Counted from the stretch's first letter, positions 25,885 to 39,136 are shown. The stretch: DNA of 64,000 nt from Mesorhizobium sp. NZP2298 (GCF_013170825.1 NZ_CP033365.1:4042001-4106000), one strand, 5' to 3'. Made by a program: numbers and translations. The notes: a model not told the origin generated them from the sequence alone.

Positions 25885-27708
25885 ATGTGCGGTATCGTTG
25901 GAATCGTCGGCCACTCGCAGGTTGCGCCGCTCATCGTCGACGCGCTGAAGCGGCTCGAATATCGCGGTTATGACTCGGCCGGCGTGGCCACCATCGAGAA
26001 GGGTGAACTTGGCCGCCGGCGCGCCGAGGGCAAGCTGATCAACCTTGAACGCCGGCTCAAGGACGACCCGCTCGAGGGCACGATCGGCATCGGCCACACG
26101 CGCTGGGCGACGCATGGCGTGCCCAACGAGACCAATGCGCATCCGCATTTTTCCGACGGTGTCGCCATCGTCCACAACGGCATCATCGAGAATTTCGCCG
26201 AGCTGCGCGATGAGTTGATCCGCGACGGCTATTCCTTCTCCTCGCAGACCGACACCGAGGTCGTCGCGCATCTGGTGGCGCGCGAACTGGCCAGGGGGCG
26301 CAAGCCGGTCGAGGCGGCGCACCAGGCGCTGAAGCGGCTCGAAGGCGCCTTTGCGCTGGCCATCATGTTCAAGGGCGACGAAGACCTGATCGTCGGCGCC
26401 CGCAACGGCCCGCCACTCGCCGTCGGCCATGGCGACGGCGAGATGTTCCTGGGCTCCGACGCCATTGCGCTCGCGCCCTTCACCAATTCCATCACCTATC
26501 TCGAGGACGGCGACTGGGCGGTGGTGCGCCGCGACAGCGTCGCCATCTTCGACATTGACGGCAGACAAGTCGAGCGCAAGCGCCAGCAGTCGCTGTCGAC
26601 CTCCTTCATGGTCGACAAGGGCAACCGGCGCCATTTCATGGAGAAGGAGATCCATGAGCAGCCCGAGGTGATCTCGCACACGCTGGCGCATTATGTCGAT
26701 TTCGTCTCCGGCGTCTCCAAACCGCTCGACCTGCCGTTCGACTTCGCCAAGATCGGCCGGCTGGCGATCTCGGCCTGCGGCACCGCCTATCTCGCCGGCC
26801 TGATCGGCAAATACTGGTTCGAGCGCTATGCGCGGCTGCCGGTCGACATCGATGTCGCCTCGGAGTTCCGCTACCGCGAGATGCCGCTGTCGGCCAACGA
26901 TGCCGCCTTCTTCATCTCGCAGTCGGGCGAGACCGCCGACACGCTGGCCTCGCTGCGCTACTGCCGCAAGGCCGGCATGAAGATCGGCGCCGTCGTCAAT
27001 GTTCGGGAATCGACCATGGCGCGCGAATCCGATGTCGTGCTGCCGACACTGGCCGGACCGGAGATCGGCGTCGCCTCGACCAAGGCCTTCACCTGCCAGC
27101 TCTCGGTGCTGGCGTCGCTTGCGGTGCGGGCCGGCGTGGCACGCGGCACGATCTCGAAGGATGAGGAGAAAACCCTGGTGCGGGCGCTCTCGGAAGCGCC
27201 GCGCTATGCCAACCAGGTGCTCAAGCTCGAGGAGCAGATCGAGCGCATCGCGCGGGACCTGTCACGCTATTCCGATGTGCTCTATCTCGGCCGCGACACC
27301 AATTTCCCGCTGGCCATGGAAGGCGCGCTGAAGCTCAAGGAAATCTCCTACATCCACGCCGAAGGCTATGCGGCGGGCGAGCTGAAGCACGGGCCGATCG
27401 CGCTGATCGACGAGAACATGCCGGTCATCGTGATCGCGCCGCATGACCGCATCTTCGAGAAGACCGTGTCCAACATGCAGGAAGTGGCGGCGCGCGGCGG
27501 CAAGATCATCCTGATCACCGACAGCAAGGGGGCGGCACAGGCGAGCGTGAAGACGATGGAGACGATCATCCTGCCGGACGTGCCCGAAATCATCTCGCCG
27601 ATCATCTATGCGCTGCCGATCCAGATGCTGGCCTATTTCACCGCCGTCTTCATGGGCACCGACGTCGACCAGCCCCGCAACCTGGCGAAATCGGTCACGG
27701 TGGAGTAG
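25885..27708 (+). CDS. glmS: Glutamine-fructose-6-phosphate aminotransferase (isomerizing)
   Basis: 607 residues. The start at 25885 gives Met-Cys2-GIVGIVG, with Cys2 as the glutaminase nucleophile after Met removal; the ATG at 25858 would bury it. GHTRWATHG and HNGIIENF complete the glutaminase site (1-240). Two SIS isomerase domains follow (ISACGTAYLAGL, SQSGETADTLA, STKAFTCQLSVL), and the usual C-terminus is DQPRNLAKSVTVE. It makes glucosamine-6-phosphate for the GlmM-GlmU route. There is no glmS ribozyme-like leader, as expected outside Gram-positive bacteria. Confidence 0.97.
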   Translation: MCGIVGIVGHSQVAPLIVDALKRLEYRGYDSAGVATIEKGELGRRRAEGKLINLERRLKDDPLEGTIGIGHTRWATHGVPNETNAHPHFSDGVAIVHNGIIENFAELRDELIRDGYSFSSQTDTEVVAHLVARELARGRKPVEAAHQALKRLEGAFALAIMFKGDEDLIVGARNGPPLAVGHGDGEMFLGSDAIALAPFTNSITYLEDGDWAVVRRDSVAIFDIDGRQVERKRQQSLSTSFMVDKGNRRHFMEKEIHEQPEVISHTLAHYVDFVSGVSKPLDLPFDFAKIGRLAISACGTAYLAGLIGKYWFERYARLPVDIDVASEFRYREMPLSANDAAFFISQSGETADTLASLRYCRKAGMKIGAVVNVRESTMARESDVVLPTLAGPEIGVASTKAFTCQLSVLASLAVRAGVARGTISKDEEKTLVRALSEAPRYANQVLKLEEQIERIARDLSRYSDVLYLGRDTNFPLAMEGALKLKEISYIHAEGYAAGELKHGPIALIDENMPVIVIAPHDRIFEKTVSNMQEVAARGGKIILITDSKGAAQASVKTMETIILPDVPEIISPIIYALPIQMLAYFTAVFMGTDVDQPRNLAKSVTVE

Positions 27709-27799
27709 GGGCCTCAACAGGCGCTCTTTAAAAACTTCGCAGTTCCAAACGGCCGTCCGGTTCACTAATGTTGCGCTGCAACCCGCGCCCCGGTGAACC

Positions 27800-28552
27800 A
27801 TGTCCGATGCTCCGAAGACCTCCGGCATGACCCGGCTGAGGAACTATTTCCTCACAGGCTTCATCGTCTGCGCACCCCTGGCGATCACCGCCTATATCGC
27901 CTGGTCGTTCATCGGCTGGGTCGATTCCTGGGTAAAGCCTTATATTCCGGCGCGTTATAGCCCCGACACCTATTTGCCGTTTCCTGTTCCGGGATTCGGG
28001 CTGATCGTCGCGCTGATCCTGATCACGCTGATCGGTTTCCTCGCCGCCAACATTGTCGGCCGCGCCATTGTCGGTTTCGGCGAGCGCCTGCTTGGCCGCA
28101 TGCCGCTGGTACGCGGTATCTATGGCTCGCTGAAGCAGATCTTCGAGACCGTGCTGTCGAACAAGGGCGACATGTTCCGTCAGGTCGGACTGGTCGAATA
28201 TCCCCGCAAGGGCGTGTGGTCGCTGGTCTTTGTCGCCAGCGAAAAAGAAACCGAGATCAATGAGAAGCTCGACCAGGAAGGCGATCCGCTGATCGCCGTG
28301 TTCATGCCTTGCACGCCGAATCCGACAACCGGATTCCTGATGTACGTGCCGAAGTCGGACATCGTGCTGCTCGACATGACGATCGAGGACGGCGCCAAGC
28401 TGATCGTCTCCGCCGGGCTGGTGGCGCCCGAGGTGAAGACGAAATTGGTGACGCTCAACGGCGAGCCGATCAATGGAACGGTCGCCAATCCGCCGCTAGG
28501 GCCTCATCCGGCGCGCAAGAGCCGCACCGCCTCGTCGCGGCCGAACAAGTAG
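27800..28552 (+). CDS. DUF502 family inner-membrane protein
   Basis: 250 residues. Two membrane helices (about 15-37 and 68-92: GFIVCAPLAITAYIAWSFIG and GLIVALILITLIGFLAANIV). The conserved core is PLVRGIYGSLKQIFETVL followed by FMPCTPNPTTGFLMYVPKSD, the DUF502 signature. Function is unknown. Its 3' end overlaps the convergent recG by 49 bases; the last ~16 residues (PHPARKSRTASSRPNK) lie in the overlap and are probably not conserved. This position between glmS and recG is typical of rhizobial genomes. Confidence 0.92.
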   Translation: MSDAPKTSGMTRLRNYFLTGFIVCAPLAITAYIAWSFIGWVDSWVKPYIPARYSPDTYLPFPVPGFGLIVALILITLIGFLAANIVGRAIVGFGERLLGRMPLVRGIYGSLKQIFETVLSNKGDMFRQVGLVEYPRKGVWSLVFVASEKETEINEKLDQEGDPLIAVFMPCTPNPTTGFLMYVPKSDIVLLDMTIEDGAKLIVSAGLVAPEVKTKLVTLNGEPINGTVANPPLGPHPARKSRTASSRPNK

Positions 28553-30612
28553 AGCAGCAGGCGCAACGCCTCACCGCGGTCGGATTGCAGCTCCGGATCG
28601 CGCGACAGGATCAGCCTCGCATCATCGCGGGCGGCTTCCAGCAGATCGGCATGCGCCTCTATCCGCGCCACCTGGAACCCCGGCGTGCCGGACTGGCGGG
28701 TCCCCAAAAGCTCGCCTTCGCCGCGCAATTTCAGATCTTCCTCGGCGATCAAAAAGCCGTCCTCGGTCTCGCGCATCACCGACAGCCGGCGTTTTGCGGT
28801 CTCGCCGAGCGGATCCTTGTAGAGCAGCACGCAGGAGGAGGGCTTGTCGCCGCGCCCGACGCGGCCGCGCAACTGGTGCAACTGCGCAAGGCCAAAGCGT
28901 TCTGCATGCTCGATCACCATGACGGTGGCGTCCGGCACGTCGACACCGACCTCGATGACCGTGGTGGCGATCAGGATGCGGGTCTCGCCCTCCTTGAAGG
29001 CACGCATGGCCTCATCCTTCTCGGCGCCCTTCATGCGGCCATGGACGAGGCCGATGCGGTCGCCGAACAGCGGCTTCAGCGAAGCGAAGCGATCCTCGGC
29101 CGACATCAGCTTGATCTCTTCCGATTCTTCCACCAACGGGCAGATCCAGTAGATCTTCTGGCCACCGGCGACCGCGTCCTCCATGCGCCCGACCAGTTCG
29201 TCGAGACGCTCAAGCGGCAGCGTGACTGTGCGGATCGGCTGGCGGCCGGCCGGTTTTTCCGTCAGCTTCGAGACATCCATGTCGCCGAAGGCGGTCAGCA
29301 CCAGCGTGCGCGGGATAGGCGTCGCGGTCATCACCAGCATGTCGGGCGCATCGCCCTTGGCGGTGATGGCGAGCCGTTGGTGAACGCCAAAGCGATGCTG
29401 TTCGTCGATCACGGCAAGGACCAGGTCGTGGAAGGTGACCGTCTCCTGGAACAGCGCATGGGTGCCGACGACGATATCGATCTCGCCGCTCGCCAGACCA
29501 GCCAGCGTTTCGGTGCGTTCGCGGCCCTTCTCGCGGCCGGTGAGGATGGCGATGCGCAGCCCGACCTTGGCGGCAAGTGGCGCGATCGTCGCCAGATGCT
29601 GGCGCGCCAGGATTTCGGTCGGCGCCATCAGTGCCGCCTGGCCGCCCGCCTCGACGGCGCGCGCCATGGCAAGCAGAGCGACCACCGTCTTGCCCGAACC
29701 GACATCGCCCTGCAGAAGCCGCAGCATGCGCTCGGGGTCGGCAAGGTCTGCATTGATTTCGCCGAGCGCGAATTCCTGGCTTGTGGTCAATGAATAGGGA
29801 AGGGCCGCACGCAATTTCTCGACGATGCGGCCGTCGCCGACCAGGGGGCGCCCAGACAGACGGCGGATCTTTGCCCGCACCAGCGCCAGCGAGACCTGGC
29901 CCGCCAGCAACTCGTCATAGGCAAGACGCCGCCAGGCAGCGCCGTCGATGGAAACGTCGATCGGGTCTGCTGGATTGTGGATACGGATGAGCGCATCGGC
30001 AAAGGTGGGAAAGGTGTGCCGGCGCATGAAGGCGCCGTCCTGCCATTCCGGTAATTCGGGCAAGCGCGCCAGCGCCTGGCCGATCGCCCGGCGCAGCACC
30101 TTGCCCGAAAGCCCCGCGGTCAGCGGATAGACCGGTTCGACCAGCGGCAGGTTTTCCGCCTCGCTGGCCAGCGCGATATGGTCGGGGTGGACCATGGTCG
30201 GGCGGCCATTGAACCATTCCATGCGGCCCGAGACCACGACAAGCTCGCCGACAGGCATCGCCTTTTCGAGGTAGGCGGCGTGCGCATGGAAAAAGGTCAG
30301 GCCGATTTCGCCGGTATCGTCATGGGCGTAGACCCTGTAGGGCACCGACCTGTTGCCGCGCGGCGGCGGCTGGTGGCGGTCGATGCGCACGTCGAGCGTG
30401 ACGATCTGGCCTTCCGCGGACCCTGCGATCCCCGGCCGGCTGCGGCGGTCGATGACGGTATGCGGCAGCACGAACAGAAGGTCGCCAGCGCGGGCCGCGC
30501 GATCGCCAAGATCAGCGGCGACGACCTTCTCGATCAGCGCGCCAACCTTCGGCCCGACGCCGGCAAGCGAAGTGATCGGGACGAACAGCGGATCGAGGAT
30601 GGAAGGACGCAT
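28504..30612 (-). CDS. recG: ATP-dependent DNA helicase RecG
   Basis: 702 residues. The N-terminal wedge/OB domain (about 60-170) is followed by a superfamily 2 helicase core: Walker A LLQGDVGSGKTVVALLAM, DEQH box VIDEQHRFGVHQR, motif III TATPIPRT, and motif VI QLRGRVGRGDKPS. It regresses stalled replication forks and migrates Holliday junctions. The start at 30612 gives MRPSILDPLFVPITSLAGVG, the usual N-terminus. It is divergent from sdhE across about 90 bp and converges with the DUF502 gene. Confidence 0.97.
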   Translation of the reverse strand: MRPSILDPLFVPITSLAGVGPKVGALIEKVVAADLGDRAARAGDLLFVLPHTVIDRRSRPGIAGSAEGQIVTLDVRIDRHQPPPRGNRSVPYRVYAHDDTGEIGLTFFHAHAAYLEKAMPVGELVVVSGRMEWFNGRPTMVHPDHIALASEAENLPLVEPVYPLTAGLSGKVLRRAIGQALARLPELPEWQDGAFMRRHTFPTFADALIRIHNPADPIDVSIDGAAWRRLAYDELLAGQVSLALVRAKIRRLSGRPLVGDGRIVEKLRAALPYSLTTSQEFALGEINADLADPERMLRLLQGDVGSGKTVVALLAMARAVEAGGQAALMAPTEILARQHLATIAPLAAKVGLRIAILTGREKGRERTETLAGLASGEIDIVVGTHALFQETVTFHDLVLAVIDEQHRFGVHQRLAITAKGDAPDMLVMTATPIPRTLVLTAFGDMDVSKLTEKPAGRQPIRTVTLPLERLDELVGRMEDAVAGGQKIYWICPLVEESEEIKLMSAEDRFASLKPLFGDRIGLVHGRMKGAEKDEAMRAFKEGETRILIATTVIEVGVDVPDATVMVIEHAERFGLAQLHQLRGRVGRGDKPSSCVLLYKDPLGETAKRRLSVMRETEDGFLIAEEDLKLRGEGELLGTRQSGTPGFQVARIEAHADLLEAARDDARLILSRDPELQSDRGEALRLLLYLFGRDEAVRLLRAG

Positions 30613-30704
30613 AATGTCAGCTTATGTTGCGACGGTGTCAGCGCAAGGCTGACAGCACCTTCTATCCACGCTATATGCGCCGCAGCAAGCGAGGATGCGG
30701 CACA

Positions 30705-30992
30705 ATGACCGGAACGAAACGATCAAGCGAGGGGCTGGACACCCACCGCCGCAAGCTCTTGTTCCGTTCCTGGCATCGCGGCATGCGCGAGATGGATCTG
30801 ATCCTCGGCACGTTCGCCGACGCCGAGATCAGTGCCTTGACCGACGAGGAAATCGACCAATATGAGAGGCTCCTCGACATTCCCGACACCGAATTCCTGC
30901 CGTTGATCACCGGTGAACGGCCGATCCCGGCGGATATCGATTGCGCCGTCCTGCAAAAGATTCTGGCGTCCCGCCGGACCATGACATTCTGA
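30705..30992 (+). CDS. sdhE: FAD assembly factor SdhE
   Basis: 95 residues from ATG 30705; the frame also has ATG codons upstream at 30624 and 30675. The RGxxExD motif (RGMREMDLILGTFAD) needed for covalent flavinylation of the succinate dehydrogenase flavoprotein is intact. The helical bundle is completed by DEEIDQYERLLDIPDTEF. It is cytosolic. The recG-sdhE-mfd order is conserved in alphaproteobacteria. mfd follows 70 bp downstream, with a dispersed repeat in the gap. Confidence 0.93.
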   Translation: MTGTKRSSEGLDTHRRKLLFRSWHRGMREMDLILGTFADAEISALTDEEIDQYERLLDIPDTEFLPLITGERPIPADIDCAVLQKILASRRTMTF

Positions 30993-30998
30993 ACAAAA

Positions 30999-31042
30999 GC
31001 AATTCCAGGAAAATGCGAAGCGGTTTTCCCACGGGAATTGCG
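30999..31042. repeat. Dispersed palindromic repeat, copy 2
   Basis: GCAATTCCAGGAAAATGCG, then AAGCGGTTTTCCCACGGGAA and TTGCG. It is an inverse-orientation relative of 16122-16167, with the same outer GCAATTCC/GGAATTGC arms and inner GGAAAA/TTTTCC. It fills most of the sdhE-mfd gap and ends 20 bases before mfd. Confidence 0.75.
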
Positions 31043-31062
31043 ACAAACAAGACCGTGATTTG

Positions 31063-34560
<3,498 letters not shown>

Positions 34561-34695
34561 CCCAGCCTGCCCATTCGCCAGCGCTGAGATTCCGGTCTAG
34601 AATAGGAAATCGGCTTCGTGTATGGAGCCGGCCAACCCATATAGGGGTGGAAATGCGGGCGAGGGTGTTCGCCGGAAAGAGCGTTGGGTGCAGCG

Positions 34696-36069
34696 ATGAC
34701 GAAATGGTCGCCGAATTCGTGGAGAGCAAAGCCGATCAAGCAGGTTCCTGCCTATCCGGATCTTGCCGCGCTGAAAAACACGGAAGCCCAGCTCGCCACC
34801 TTTCCGCCGCTGGTTTTTGCCGGTGAGGCACGCAAGCTGAAGAAGCAGCTGGCGGCTGTTGCCGCTGGCGAAGCCTTTCTGCTCCAGGGTGGCGATTGCG
34901 CCGAGAGCTTTGCCGAACATGGCGCGGACAACATCCGCGACTTCTTCCGCGTCTTCCTGCAGATGTCGGTCGTGCTGACTTTTGCCGGCGCACAGCCTGT
35001 GGTGAAGGTCGGCCGCGTTGCCGGCCAGTTCGCCAAGCCGCGCTCGTCCGACAACGAGACCAAGGGCGGGGTGACGCTGCCGAGCTACCGCGGCGACATC
35101 ATCAACGGTATCGAATTCGATGCCAAATCGCGTATTCCCGACCCAGCCCGCCAGGAAATGGCCTACCGCCAGTCGGCGGCGACGCTCAACCTTCTGCGCG
35201 CTTTCGCGCAGGGCGGCTATGCCAGCCTGGAGAACGTGCACCGCTGGATGCTCGGCTTCGTGTCGGACAGCCCGCAGGGCGAAAAATACGAGTCGTTGGC
35301 CAACCGCATCACCGAGACGATGGACTTCATGAAGGCCGTCGGCATCACCTCGGAGACCAACTACGCGCTGCGCGAGACGGATTTCTACACCAGCCACGAG
35401 GCGCTGCTGCTCGGCTATGAAGAGGCGCTGACCCGCGTCGACTCGACCTCCGGTGACTGGTACGCCACGTCAGGCCATATGATCTGGATTGGCGACCGCA
35501 CGCGCCAGCCCGACCATGCCCATGTCGAATATTGCCGTGGCATCAAGAACCCGCTCGGCCTGAAATGCGGCCCGTCGCTGAGCGCTGACGGCTTGCTTGA
35601 ACTGATCGACCTGCTCAACCCCGAGAACGAGCCCGGCCGGTTGACGCTGATCGCGCGCTTTGGTTCGGACAAGGTCGCTGATCATCTGCCGAAGCTGGTG
35701 CGCGCGGTGCAGAAGGAAGGCCGCAGCGTGGTCTGGTCGTCTGACCCGATGCACGGCAACACCATCGAGGCAGCCGGCTACAAGACGCGGCCGTTCGACC
35801 GCATCCTGAAGGAGGTGCAGACCTTCTTCGAGGTGCACCGCGCGGAAGGCACGCATCCGGGCGGAATCCATGTCGAAATGACAGGCAAGAACGTGACCGA
35901 ATGCACGGGCGGCGCGCGCGCCATCACGGCCGAGGAATTGCAGGACCGCTACCACACCCATTGCGATCCGCGCCTCAATGCCGACCAGGCGATCGAACTG
36001 GCCTTCCTGGTCTCGGACCTCCTGAAGAAAAGCCATCCGGTGCAGCACAAGCAGGTCGCCAACGGCTGA
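34696..36069 (+). CDS. aroG: Class II 3-deoxy-7-phosphoheptulonate (DAHP) synthase
   Basis: 457 residues from ATG 34696 ([20 protein letters not shown]). The frame starts with a TTG at 34684, and there is no clear ribosome-binding site. Class II (plant/mycobacterial type) signatures are present: [14 protein letters not shown] with the metal-binding Cys, [14 protein letters not shown] for phosphoenolpyruvate, and [13 protein letters not shown] with the metal-binding His. [18 protein letters not shown] gives the late Glu metal ligand. It condenses PEP and erythrose-4-phosphate, the first step of the shikimate pathway. It is monocistronic, closed by the terminator at 36095. Confidence 0.95.
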   Translation: MTKWSPNSWRAKPIKQVPAYPDLAALKNTEAQLATFPPLVFAGEARKLKKQLAAVAAGEAFLLQGGDCAESFAEHGADNIRDFFRVFLQMSVVLTFAGAQPVVKVGRVAGQFAKPRSSDNETKGGVTLPSYRGDIINGIEFDAKSRIPDPARQEMAYRQSAATLNLLRAFAQGGYASLENVHRWMLGFVSDSPQGEKYESLANRITETMDFMKAVGITSETNYALRETDFYTSHEALLLGYEEALTRVDSTSGDWYATSGHMIWIGDRTRQPDHAHVEYCRGIKNPLGLKCGPSLSADGLLELIDLLNPENEPGRLTLIARFGSDKVADHLPKLVRAVQKEGRSVVWSSDPMHGNTIEAAGYKTRPFDRILKEVQTFFEVHRAEGTHPGGIHVEMTGKNVTECTGGARAITAEELQDRYHTHCDPRLNADQAIELAFLVSDLLKKSHPVQHKQVANG

Positions 36070-36094
36070 TCCCAACCAATTGACCGGTAAAGAA

Positions 36095-36129
36095 AAAGGC
36101 GCCTGGGAAACCCGGCGCCTTTCCTTTTT
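36095..36129 (+). terminator. Intrinsic terminator of the DAHP synthase gene
   Basis: AAAGGCGCC (36095-36103), a ten-base loop that can itself pair TGGG with CCC, then GGCGCCTTT (36114-36122) followed by CCTTTTTC. It lies 26 bases after the stop codon. It may also serve the minus-strand GGDEF gene's 3' end at 36180 only if transcription runs through. Confidence 0.85.
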
Positions 36130-36179
36130 CAGCTCATCGTTTGCGCTCCCGCCCAAGCCGGCGCGATCTGCAAAAGACA

Positions 36180-37301
36180 TCAGTCTTTCTTGTAGAGCAG
36201 CCAGCTCTTGCCGGCGCGACCGGCCATGGTGGAATGCTTGGTGACGCGATTGCGGCCGCTGACCTTCGAGCGGTAGAGCGCACGGTCGGCTTTCGTGTAG
36301 AGGTCCTCGGGGCCTTCGGCCTCCGACGCCATGCAGATGCCCATCGACACCGTCACGGTGCCGTAATTCATACCGGTCTGGCTGCTGGTGAACGGCGTCT
36401 GTTCGATCAGGGCGCGAATGCGCTCGGCGATCTCGTAGGTGGCGTCTTCGCTGGCGCCCTCGATGATCAGCGCGAACTCCTCGCCACCGGTGCGGGCAAC
36501 GAACATGTCGCCGCGGATGCTGGTCTGGAAAATGTCGGCGATGATCTGGATGATCTTGTCGCCGACCGGGTGACCGTAGCGATCATTGATATCCTTGAAC
36601 CGATCGATGTCGGCAAGGATCAGGGCATTGAACAGGATGCCCTTGTTGCTGTTGTAGATCCGGGTGATTTCCTTGTCGAAGGCCCGCCGGTTCCAGATAT
36701 GGGTCAACGGATCGGTGTCGGCGAGCCGCTTGTACTCTTCGAGCTTCGACTTGACGCTCTCGAGTTCGGTCGTCTTGTCGTTGAGCGTCGAGGCGACCTG
36801 CCGGCCATGATCAATGGTCGAGTTGGTGGCGACCGACATGGCGTTGGCGATCTTGTGCAGGAGATCCTGCGAAAGCAGGCTTCGGTTACTCAGGCCGCTC
36901 GATGTCTCATCGAGAATCCTGCCGTATTTTTCGATGTGGCCGCGCTCGCTTCGCAACAGCGATGCGACTTCCTCGAGCTCCCTGGCGATGACGTCCCGCG
37001 CATGCTCGACAATGTCTGGGCCATGGTTATGGGCAAAGAAAGAACGGCCTATCTTGTCCAACTCGTCCTGTGTCGGCCGGTTGCTCAGCGAGAGCACGGC
37101 AAGGCTAAGCTCGCGATTGGTGCCGCTCAGGGCCTCGTAGAAGATCTCGTAATTGCGCGGCAGGCCGAGCACGCCGAGCTGACGCATCGTGGCGACAACG
37201 GCGGATACGATGTCGGTGCCTTGTTCGGTTGGGGCGGATGCCGGCTGCATGTCTAGTTCACTCGTCCCCTCGGATCCCGGCGCGGAATTTGCGGGTTCCA
37301 T
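36180..37301 (-). CDS. GGDEF domain diguanylate cyclase with degenerate inhibitory site
   Basis: 373 residues. An N-terminal helical region (about 28-190) with a coiled coil (TLNDKTTELESVKSKLEEYK) leads to a GGDEF domain (about 195-355). The active-site signature GGEEF is intact at 272-276, and metal ligands are in ILADIDRFKDIND. At the I-site position the sequence is R263-G-D-M266, so the Asp of RxxD is missing and c-di-GMP feedback should be lost or weak. No membrane segment is present, so it is cytosolic. M18 (37250) is an alternative start. The N-terminal region resembles other rhizobial GGDEF proteins but names no ligand. Confidence 0.9.
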   Translation of the reverse strand: MEPANSAPGSEGTSELDMQPASAPTEQGTDIVSAVVATMRQLGVLGLPRNYEIFYEALSGTNRELSLAVLSLSNRPTQDELDKIGRSFFAHNHGPDIVEHARDVIARELEEVASLLRSERGHIEKYGRILDETSSGLSNRSLLSQDLLHKIANAMSVATNSTIDHGRQVASTLNDKTTELESVKSKLEEYKRLADTDPLTHIWNRRAFDKEITRIYNSNKGILFNALILADIDRFKDINDRYGHPVGDKIIQIIADIFQTSIRGDMFVARTGGEEFALIIEGASEDATYEIAERIRALIEQTPFTSSQTGMNYGTVTVSMGICMASEAEGPEDLYTKADRALYRSKVSGRNRVTKHSTMAGRAGKSWLLYKKD

Positions 37302-37663
37302 TGATCGCCGCCCTGGGGAGCGCTAGCCGATAGTCCAAAACATCTTGCGAAGAGACCTGTCCCCACCCATGACCTTCGCTTGACGCAACCATAAATGCGG
37401 TAGCGCTAAAGTTTCCTTAATTTGCACGATTCCCGCAAGTTTTCTCTACCTGTGGCTGTAGAAGCATAAACTTTCGCATCACGGTCGCGAGACAAGACCC
37501 AATTTGGCGCGTTGAATTCGAAATGCGTGCGGCGCGCTGCTGGAAATGAAACTGAATTTCGAATTCGCCACGCCAATCGATGTCGTATTTGCTTGCGCGC
37601 AATCCCCGCAAAGCTGGAATCCTGGCAATGATGCTGGACGAGGTTTCTTCAAGGGGTGCCAAA
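37302..37663. other. Intergenic region between divergent GGDEF and GFA genes
   Basis: 362 bases, noticeably richer in A/T (37390-37570) than the neighbours. It must hold the promoters of both genes. TTGACG at 37380-37385 with a weak GCTAAA 21 bases later is seen on the plus strand, but it is poor. The ORFs here are short. No hairpin terminator or repeat was recognised. Confidence 0.4.
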
Positions 37664-38080
37664 ATGAGCGACAGTCACCGGGGATCATGCCTGTGCGGAG
37701 CGGTCCGCTTCCGGACGCACGGGGCGTTGCGTGATGTCGTCTACTGCCATTGCTCGCAATGCAGGAAGCAGAGCGGGCATTTCTATGCCGCGACCAATGT
37801 TGCCGACGCCGACATCGTCATCGAAGGCGCCGAAAGCATCACCTGGTATGAAGCGTCCGATTTCGCCAGGCGCGGTTTCTGCAAGACATGTGGGTCGGTG
37901 CTTTTCTGGAAGCCGAGGGATCAAGGCTACATTTCGGTCATGGCGGGATCGTTCGACAAGCCGACAGGCCTCAAGGGCGACTGTCATATCTTCGTTGGCG
38001 ACAAGGGCGACTATTATTCGATCGACGACGGACTGCCCCAATTTGAAAAGTCGACGCCTTCGATAGCGGTCGCCGAATGA
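37664..38080 (+). CDS. GFA family zinc protein (glutathione-dependent formaldehyde-activating enzyme-like)
   Basis: 138 residues from ATG 37664, which has AAGGGG eight bases upstream; the longer frame from 37580 is unsupported. All family Cys ligands are present: GSCLCGAVRF, CHCSQCRKQSG, and FCKTCGSVLFW. These bind two zinc ions in the Mss4-like fold. Members of this family are mostly of unknown substrate; only a few bind S-hydroxymethylglutathione, so the enzyme name is tentative. dgkA begins 78 bp after its stop. Confidence 0.9.
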   Translation: MSDSHRGSCLCGAVRFRTHGALRDVVYCHCSQCRKQSGHFYAATNVADADIVIEGAESITWYEASDFARRGFCKTCGSVLFWKPRDQGYISVMAGSFDKPTGLKGDCHIFVGDKGDYYSIDDGLPQFEKSTPSIAVAE

Positions 38081-38158
38081 ATTTTGGACGAGACGCCTTA
38101 TTCCCTTGATCGGGCCGTTGCTTTATCTCGTGCCGGTAATTCGGACAGAGGTTTGGGC

Positions 38159-38518
38159 ATGCAGCGGCTGATCGACGCTTTTTTCAATTCGGTGCGGGCG
38201 TTTCGCAAGCTGGCCGCCAGCGAGAAGGCTTTCCAGCAGGAATTGCTGCTGTTGCTGCTCGCCTTGCCGGCCGGGTGGTTCGTTTCCGTCTCGTGGCGTG
38301 GCTACGCCTTGCTGATCGGGGCGGTGCTGCTCCTGATCATGGTCGAGGTGCTGAACACCGGGATCGAGGCCGCCTGCGATGCGTTCAGCCGCGAGTTCAA
38401 TGTCGACATCCAGCTGGCCAAGGATTGCGGTTCGCTAGCCGTGCTGATTTCGGTATTCATCGTCGCCGGCGTCTGGGGCATCGCGCTCATCGAGCGGATC
38501 ACCGGCTTTCCCATCTGA
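38159..38518 (+). CDS. dgkA: Diacylglycerol kinase
   Basis: 119 residues from ATG 38159; the frame from a TTG at 38084 lacks support. It is a small three-helix membrane enzyme. The signature VEVLNTGIEAACDAF matches the DgkA active-site motif ExxNTxIE. The N-terminal amphipathic helix RAFRKLAASEKAFQQE is typical. It phosphorylates diacylglycerol released by periplasmic glucan and lipid modification. In rhizobia, cyclic glucan phosphoglycerol transfer is one source of that lipid. Length matches the family. Confidence 0.93.
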   Translation: MQRLIDAFFNSVRAFRKLAASEKAFQQELLLLLLALPAGWFVSVSWRGYALLIGAVLLLIMVEVLNTGIEAACDAFSREFNVDIQLAKDCGSLAVLISVFIVAGVWGIALIERITGFPI

Positions 38519-38548
38519 CCTTCCGCCCGACTATGGAGGCTGGCGGCA

Positions 38549-39136
38549 TCACTGTTCACGGTTACGCTCGCGGCTGGCGATGTGGCGGGCGACAAGCCAG
38601 GCCAGCACGGCCACGGTGAGGCCGATGCCAAGCCCGATCAGCAGTCGTTCGTGGCGCAGCAAGGCCTGGCCAACGAAATGCTCGGCGCCCAGCCCAAAAA
38701 CATAGCCAATGGTGCTGAACACCACCGCCCAGATCACCGATGAGATGGCGTTGAGGATGACGAAGCGGGGTGCTGCTATGGTCGACAGGCCGGCCGCGAT
38801 GCCGCCGACCAGGCGCATGCCGTAGACATAGCGGTTCGACAGCACGAAGATGTTGGGATGGGTGTTGAGCAGGCGGTAGGCGCGGCGGAAGCCGGGCCGC
38901 CTGCGCAGCCTGACGACATGACGGTTGTCTGCGAAACTTCTGCCCAGGATGAAGAAGAAGGTATCGCCGGCGAAGGCGCCGAGCGCTGCCGCGACAAAGG
39001 CGTGCCAAAGCACGAAAACATGCTGGTGGGCGAAGAAGCCGCCGAGGATCGCGGCACTTTCCCCTTCGGCGACACAGCCGACGAAGACGGCGAGCAGCCC
39101 GTACTGTTCGATGAAATGATGGATCGCTTCGGTCAT
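38549..39136 (-). CDS. DedA family membrane protein
   Basis: 195 residues. Several membrane segments are expected. The DedA pattern is seen: ENES/EGES-type VGCVAEGESAAILGGF, then GDTFFFILGR, then FVLSNRYVYGMR with the conserved Arg residues, then FVILNAISSVIWAVVFSTIGYVFG. Family members are undecaprenyl-phosphate or phospholipid flippase-like proteins, needed for envelope integrity. The start overlaps the stop of the upstream DUF1003 gene (39133-39136), so the two are coupled. Confidence 0.92.
   Translation of the reverse strand: MTEAIHHFIEQYGLLAVFVGCVAEGESAAILGGFFAHQHVFVLWHAFVAAALGAFAGDTFFFILGRSFADNRHVVRLRRRPGFRRAYRLLNTHPNIFVLSNRYVYGMRLVGGIAAGLSTIAAPRFVILNAISSVIWAVVFSTIGYVFGLGAEHFVGQALLRHERLLIGLGIGLTVAVLAWLVARHIASRERNREQ

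Noticed and set aside
28309..29793. A 494-codon plus-strand ORF opposite recG
   Set aside because: It is Arg/Gln/His-rich shadow of a GC-rich gene; recG has every helicase motif in the other strand.
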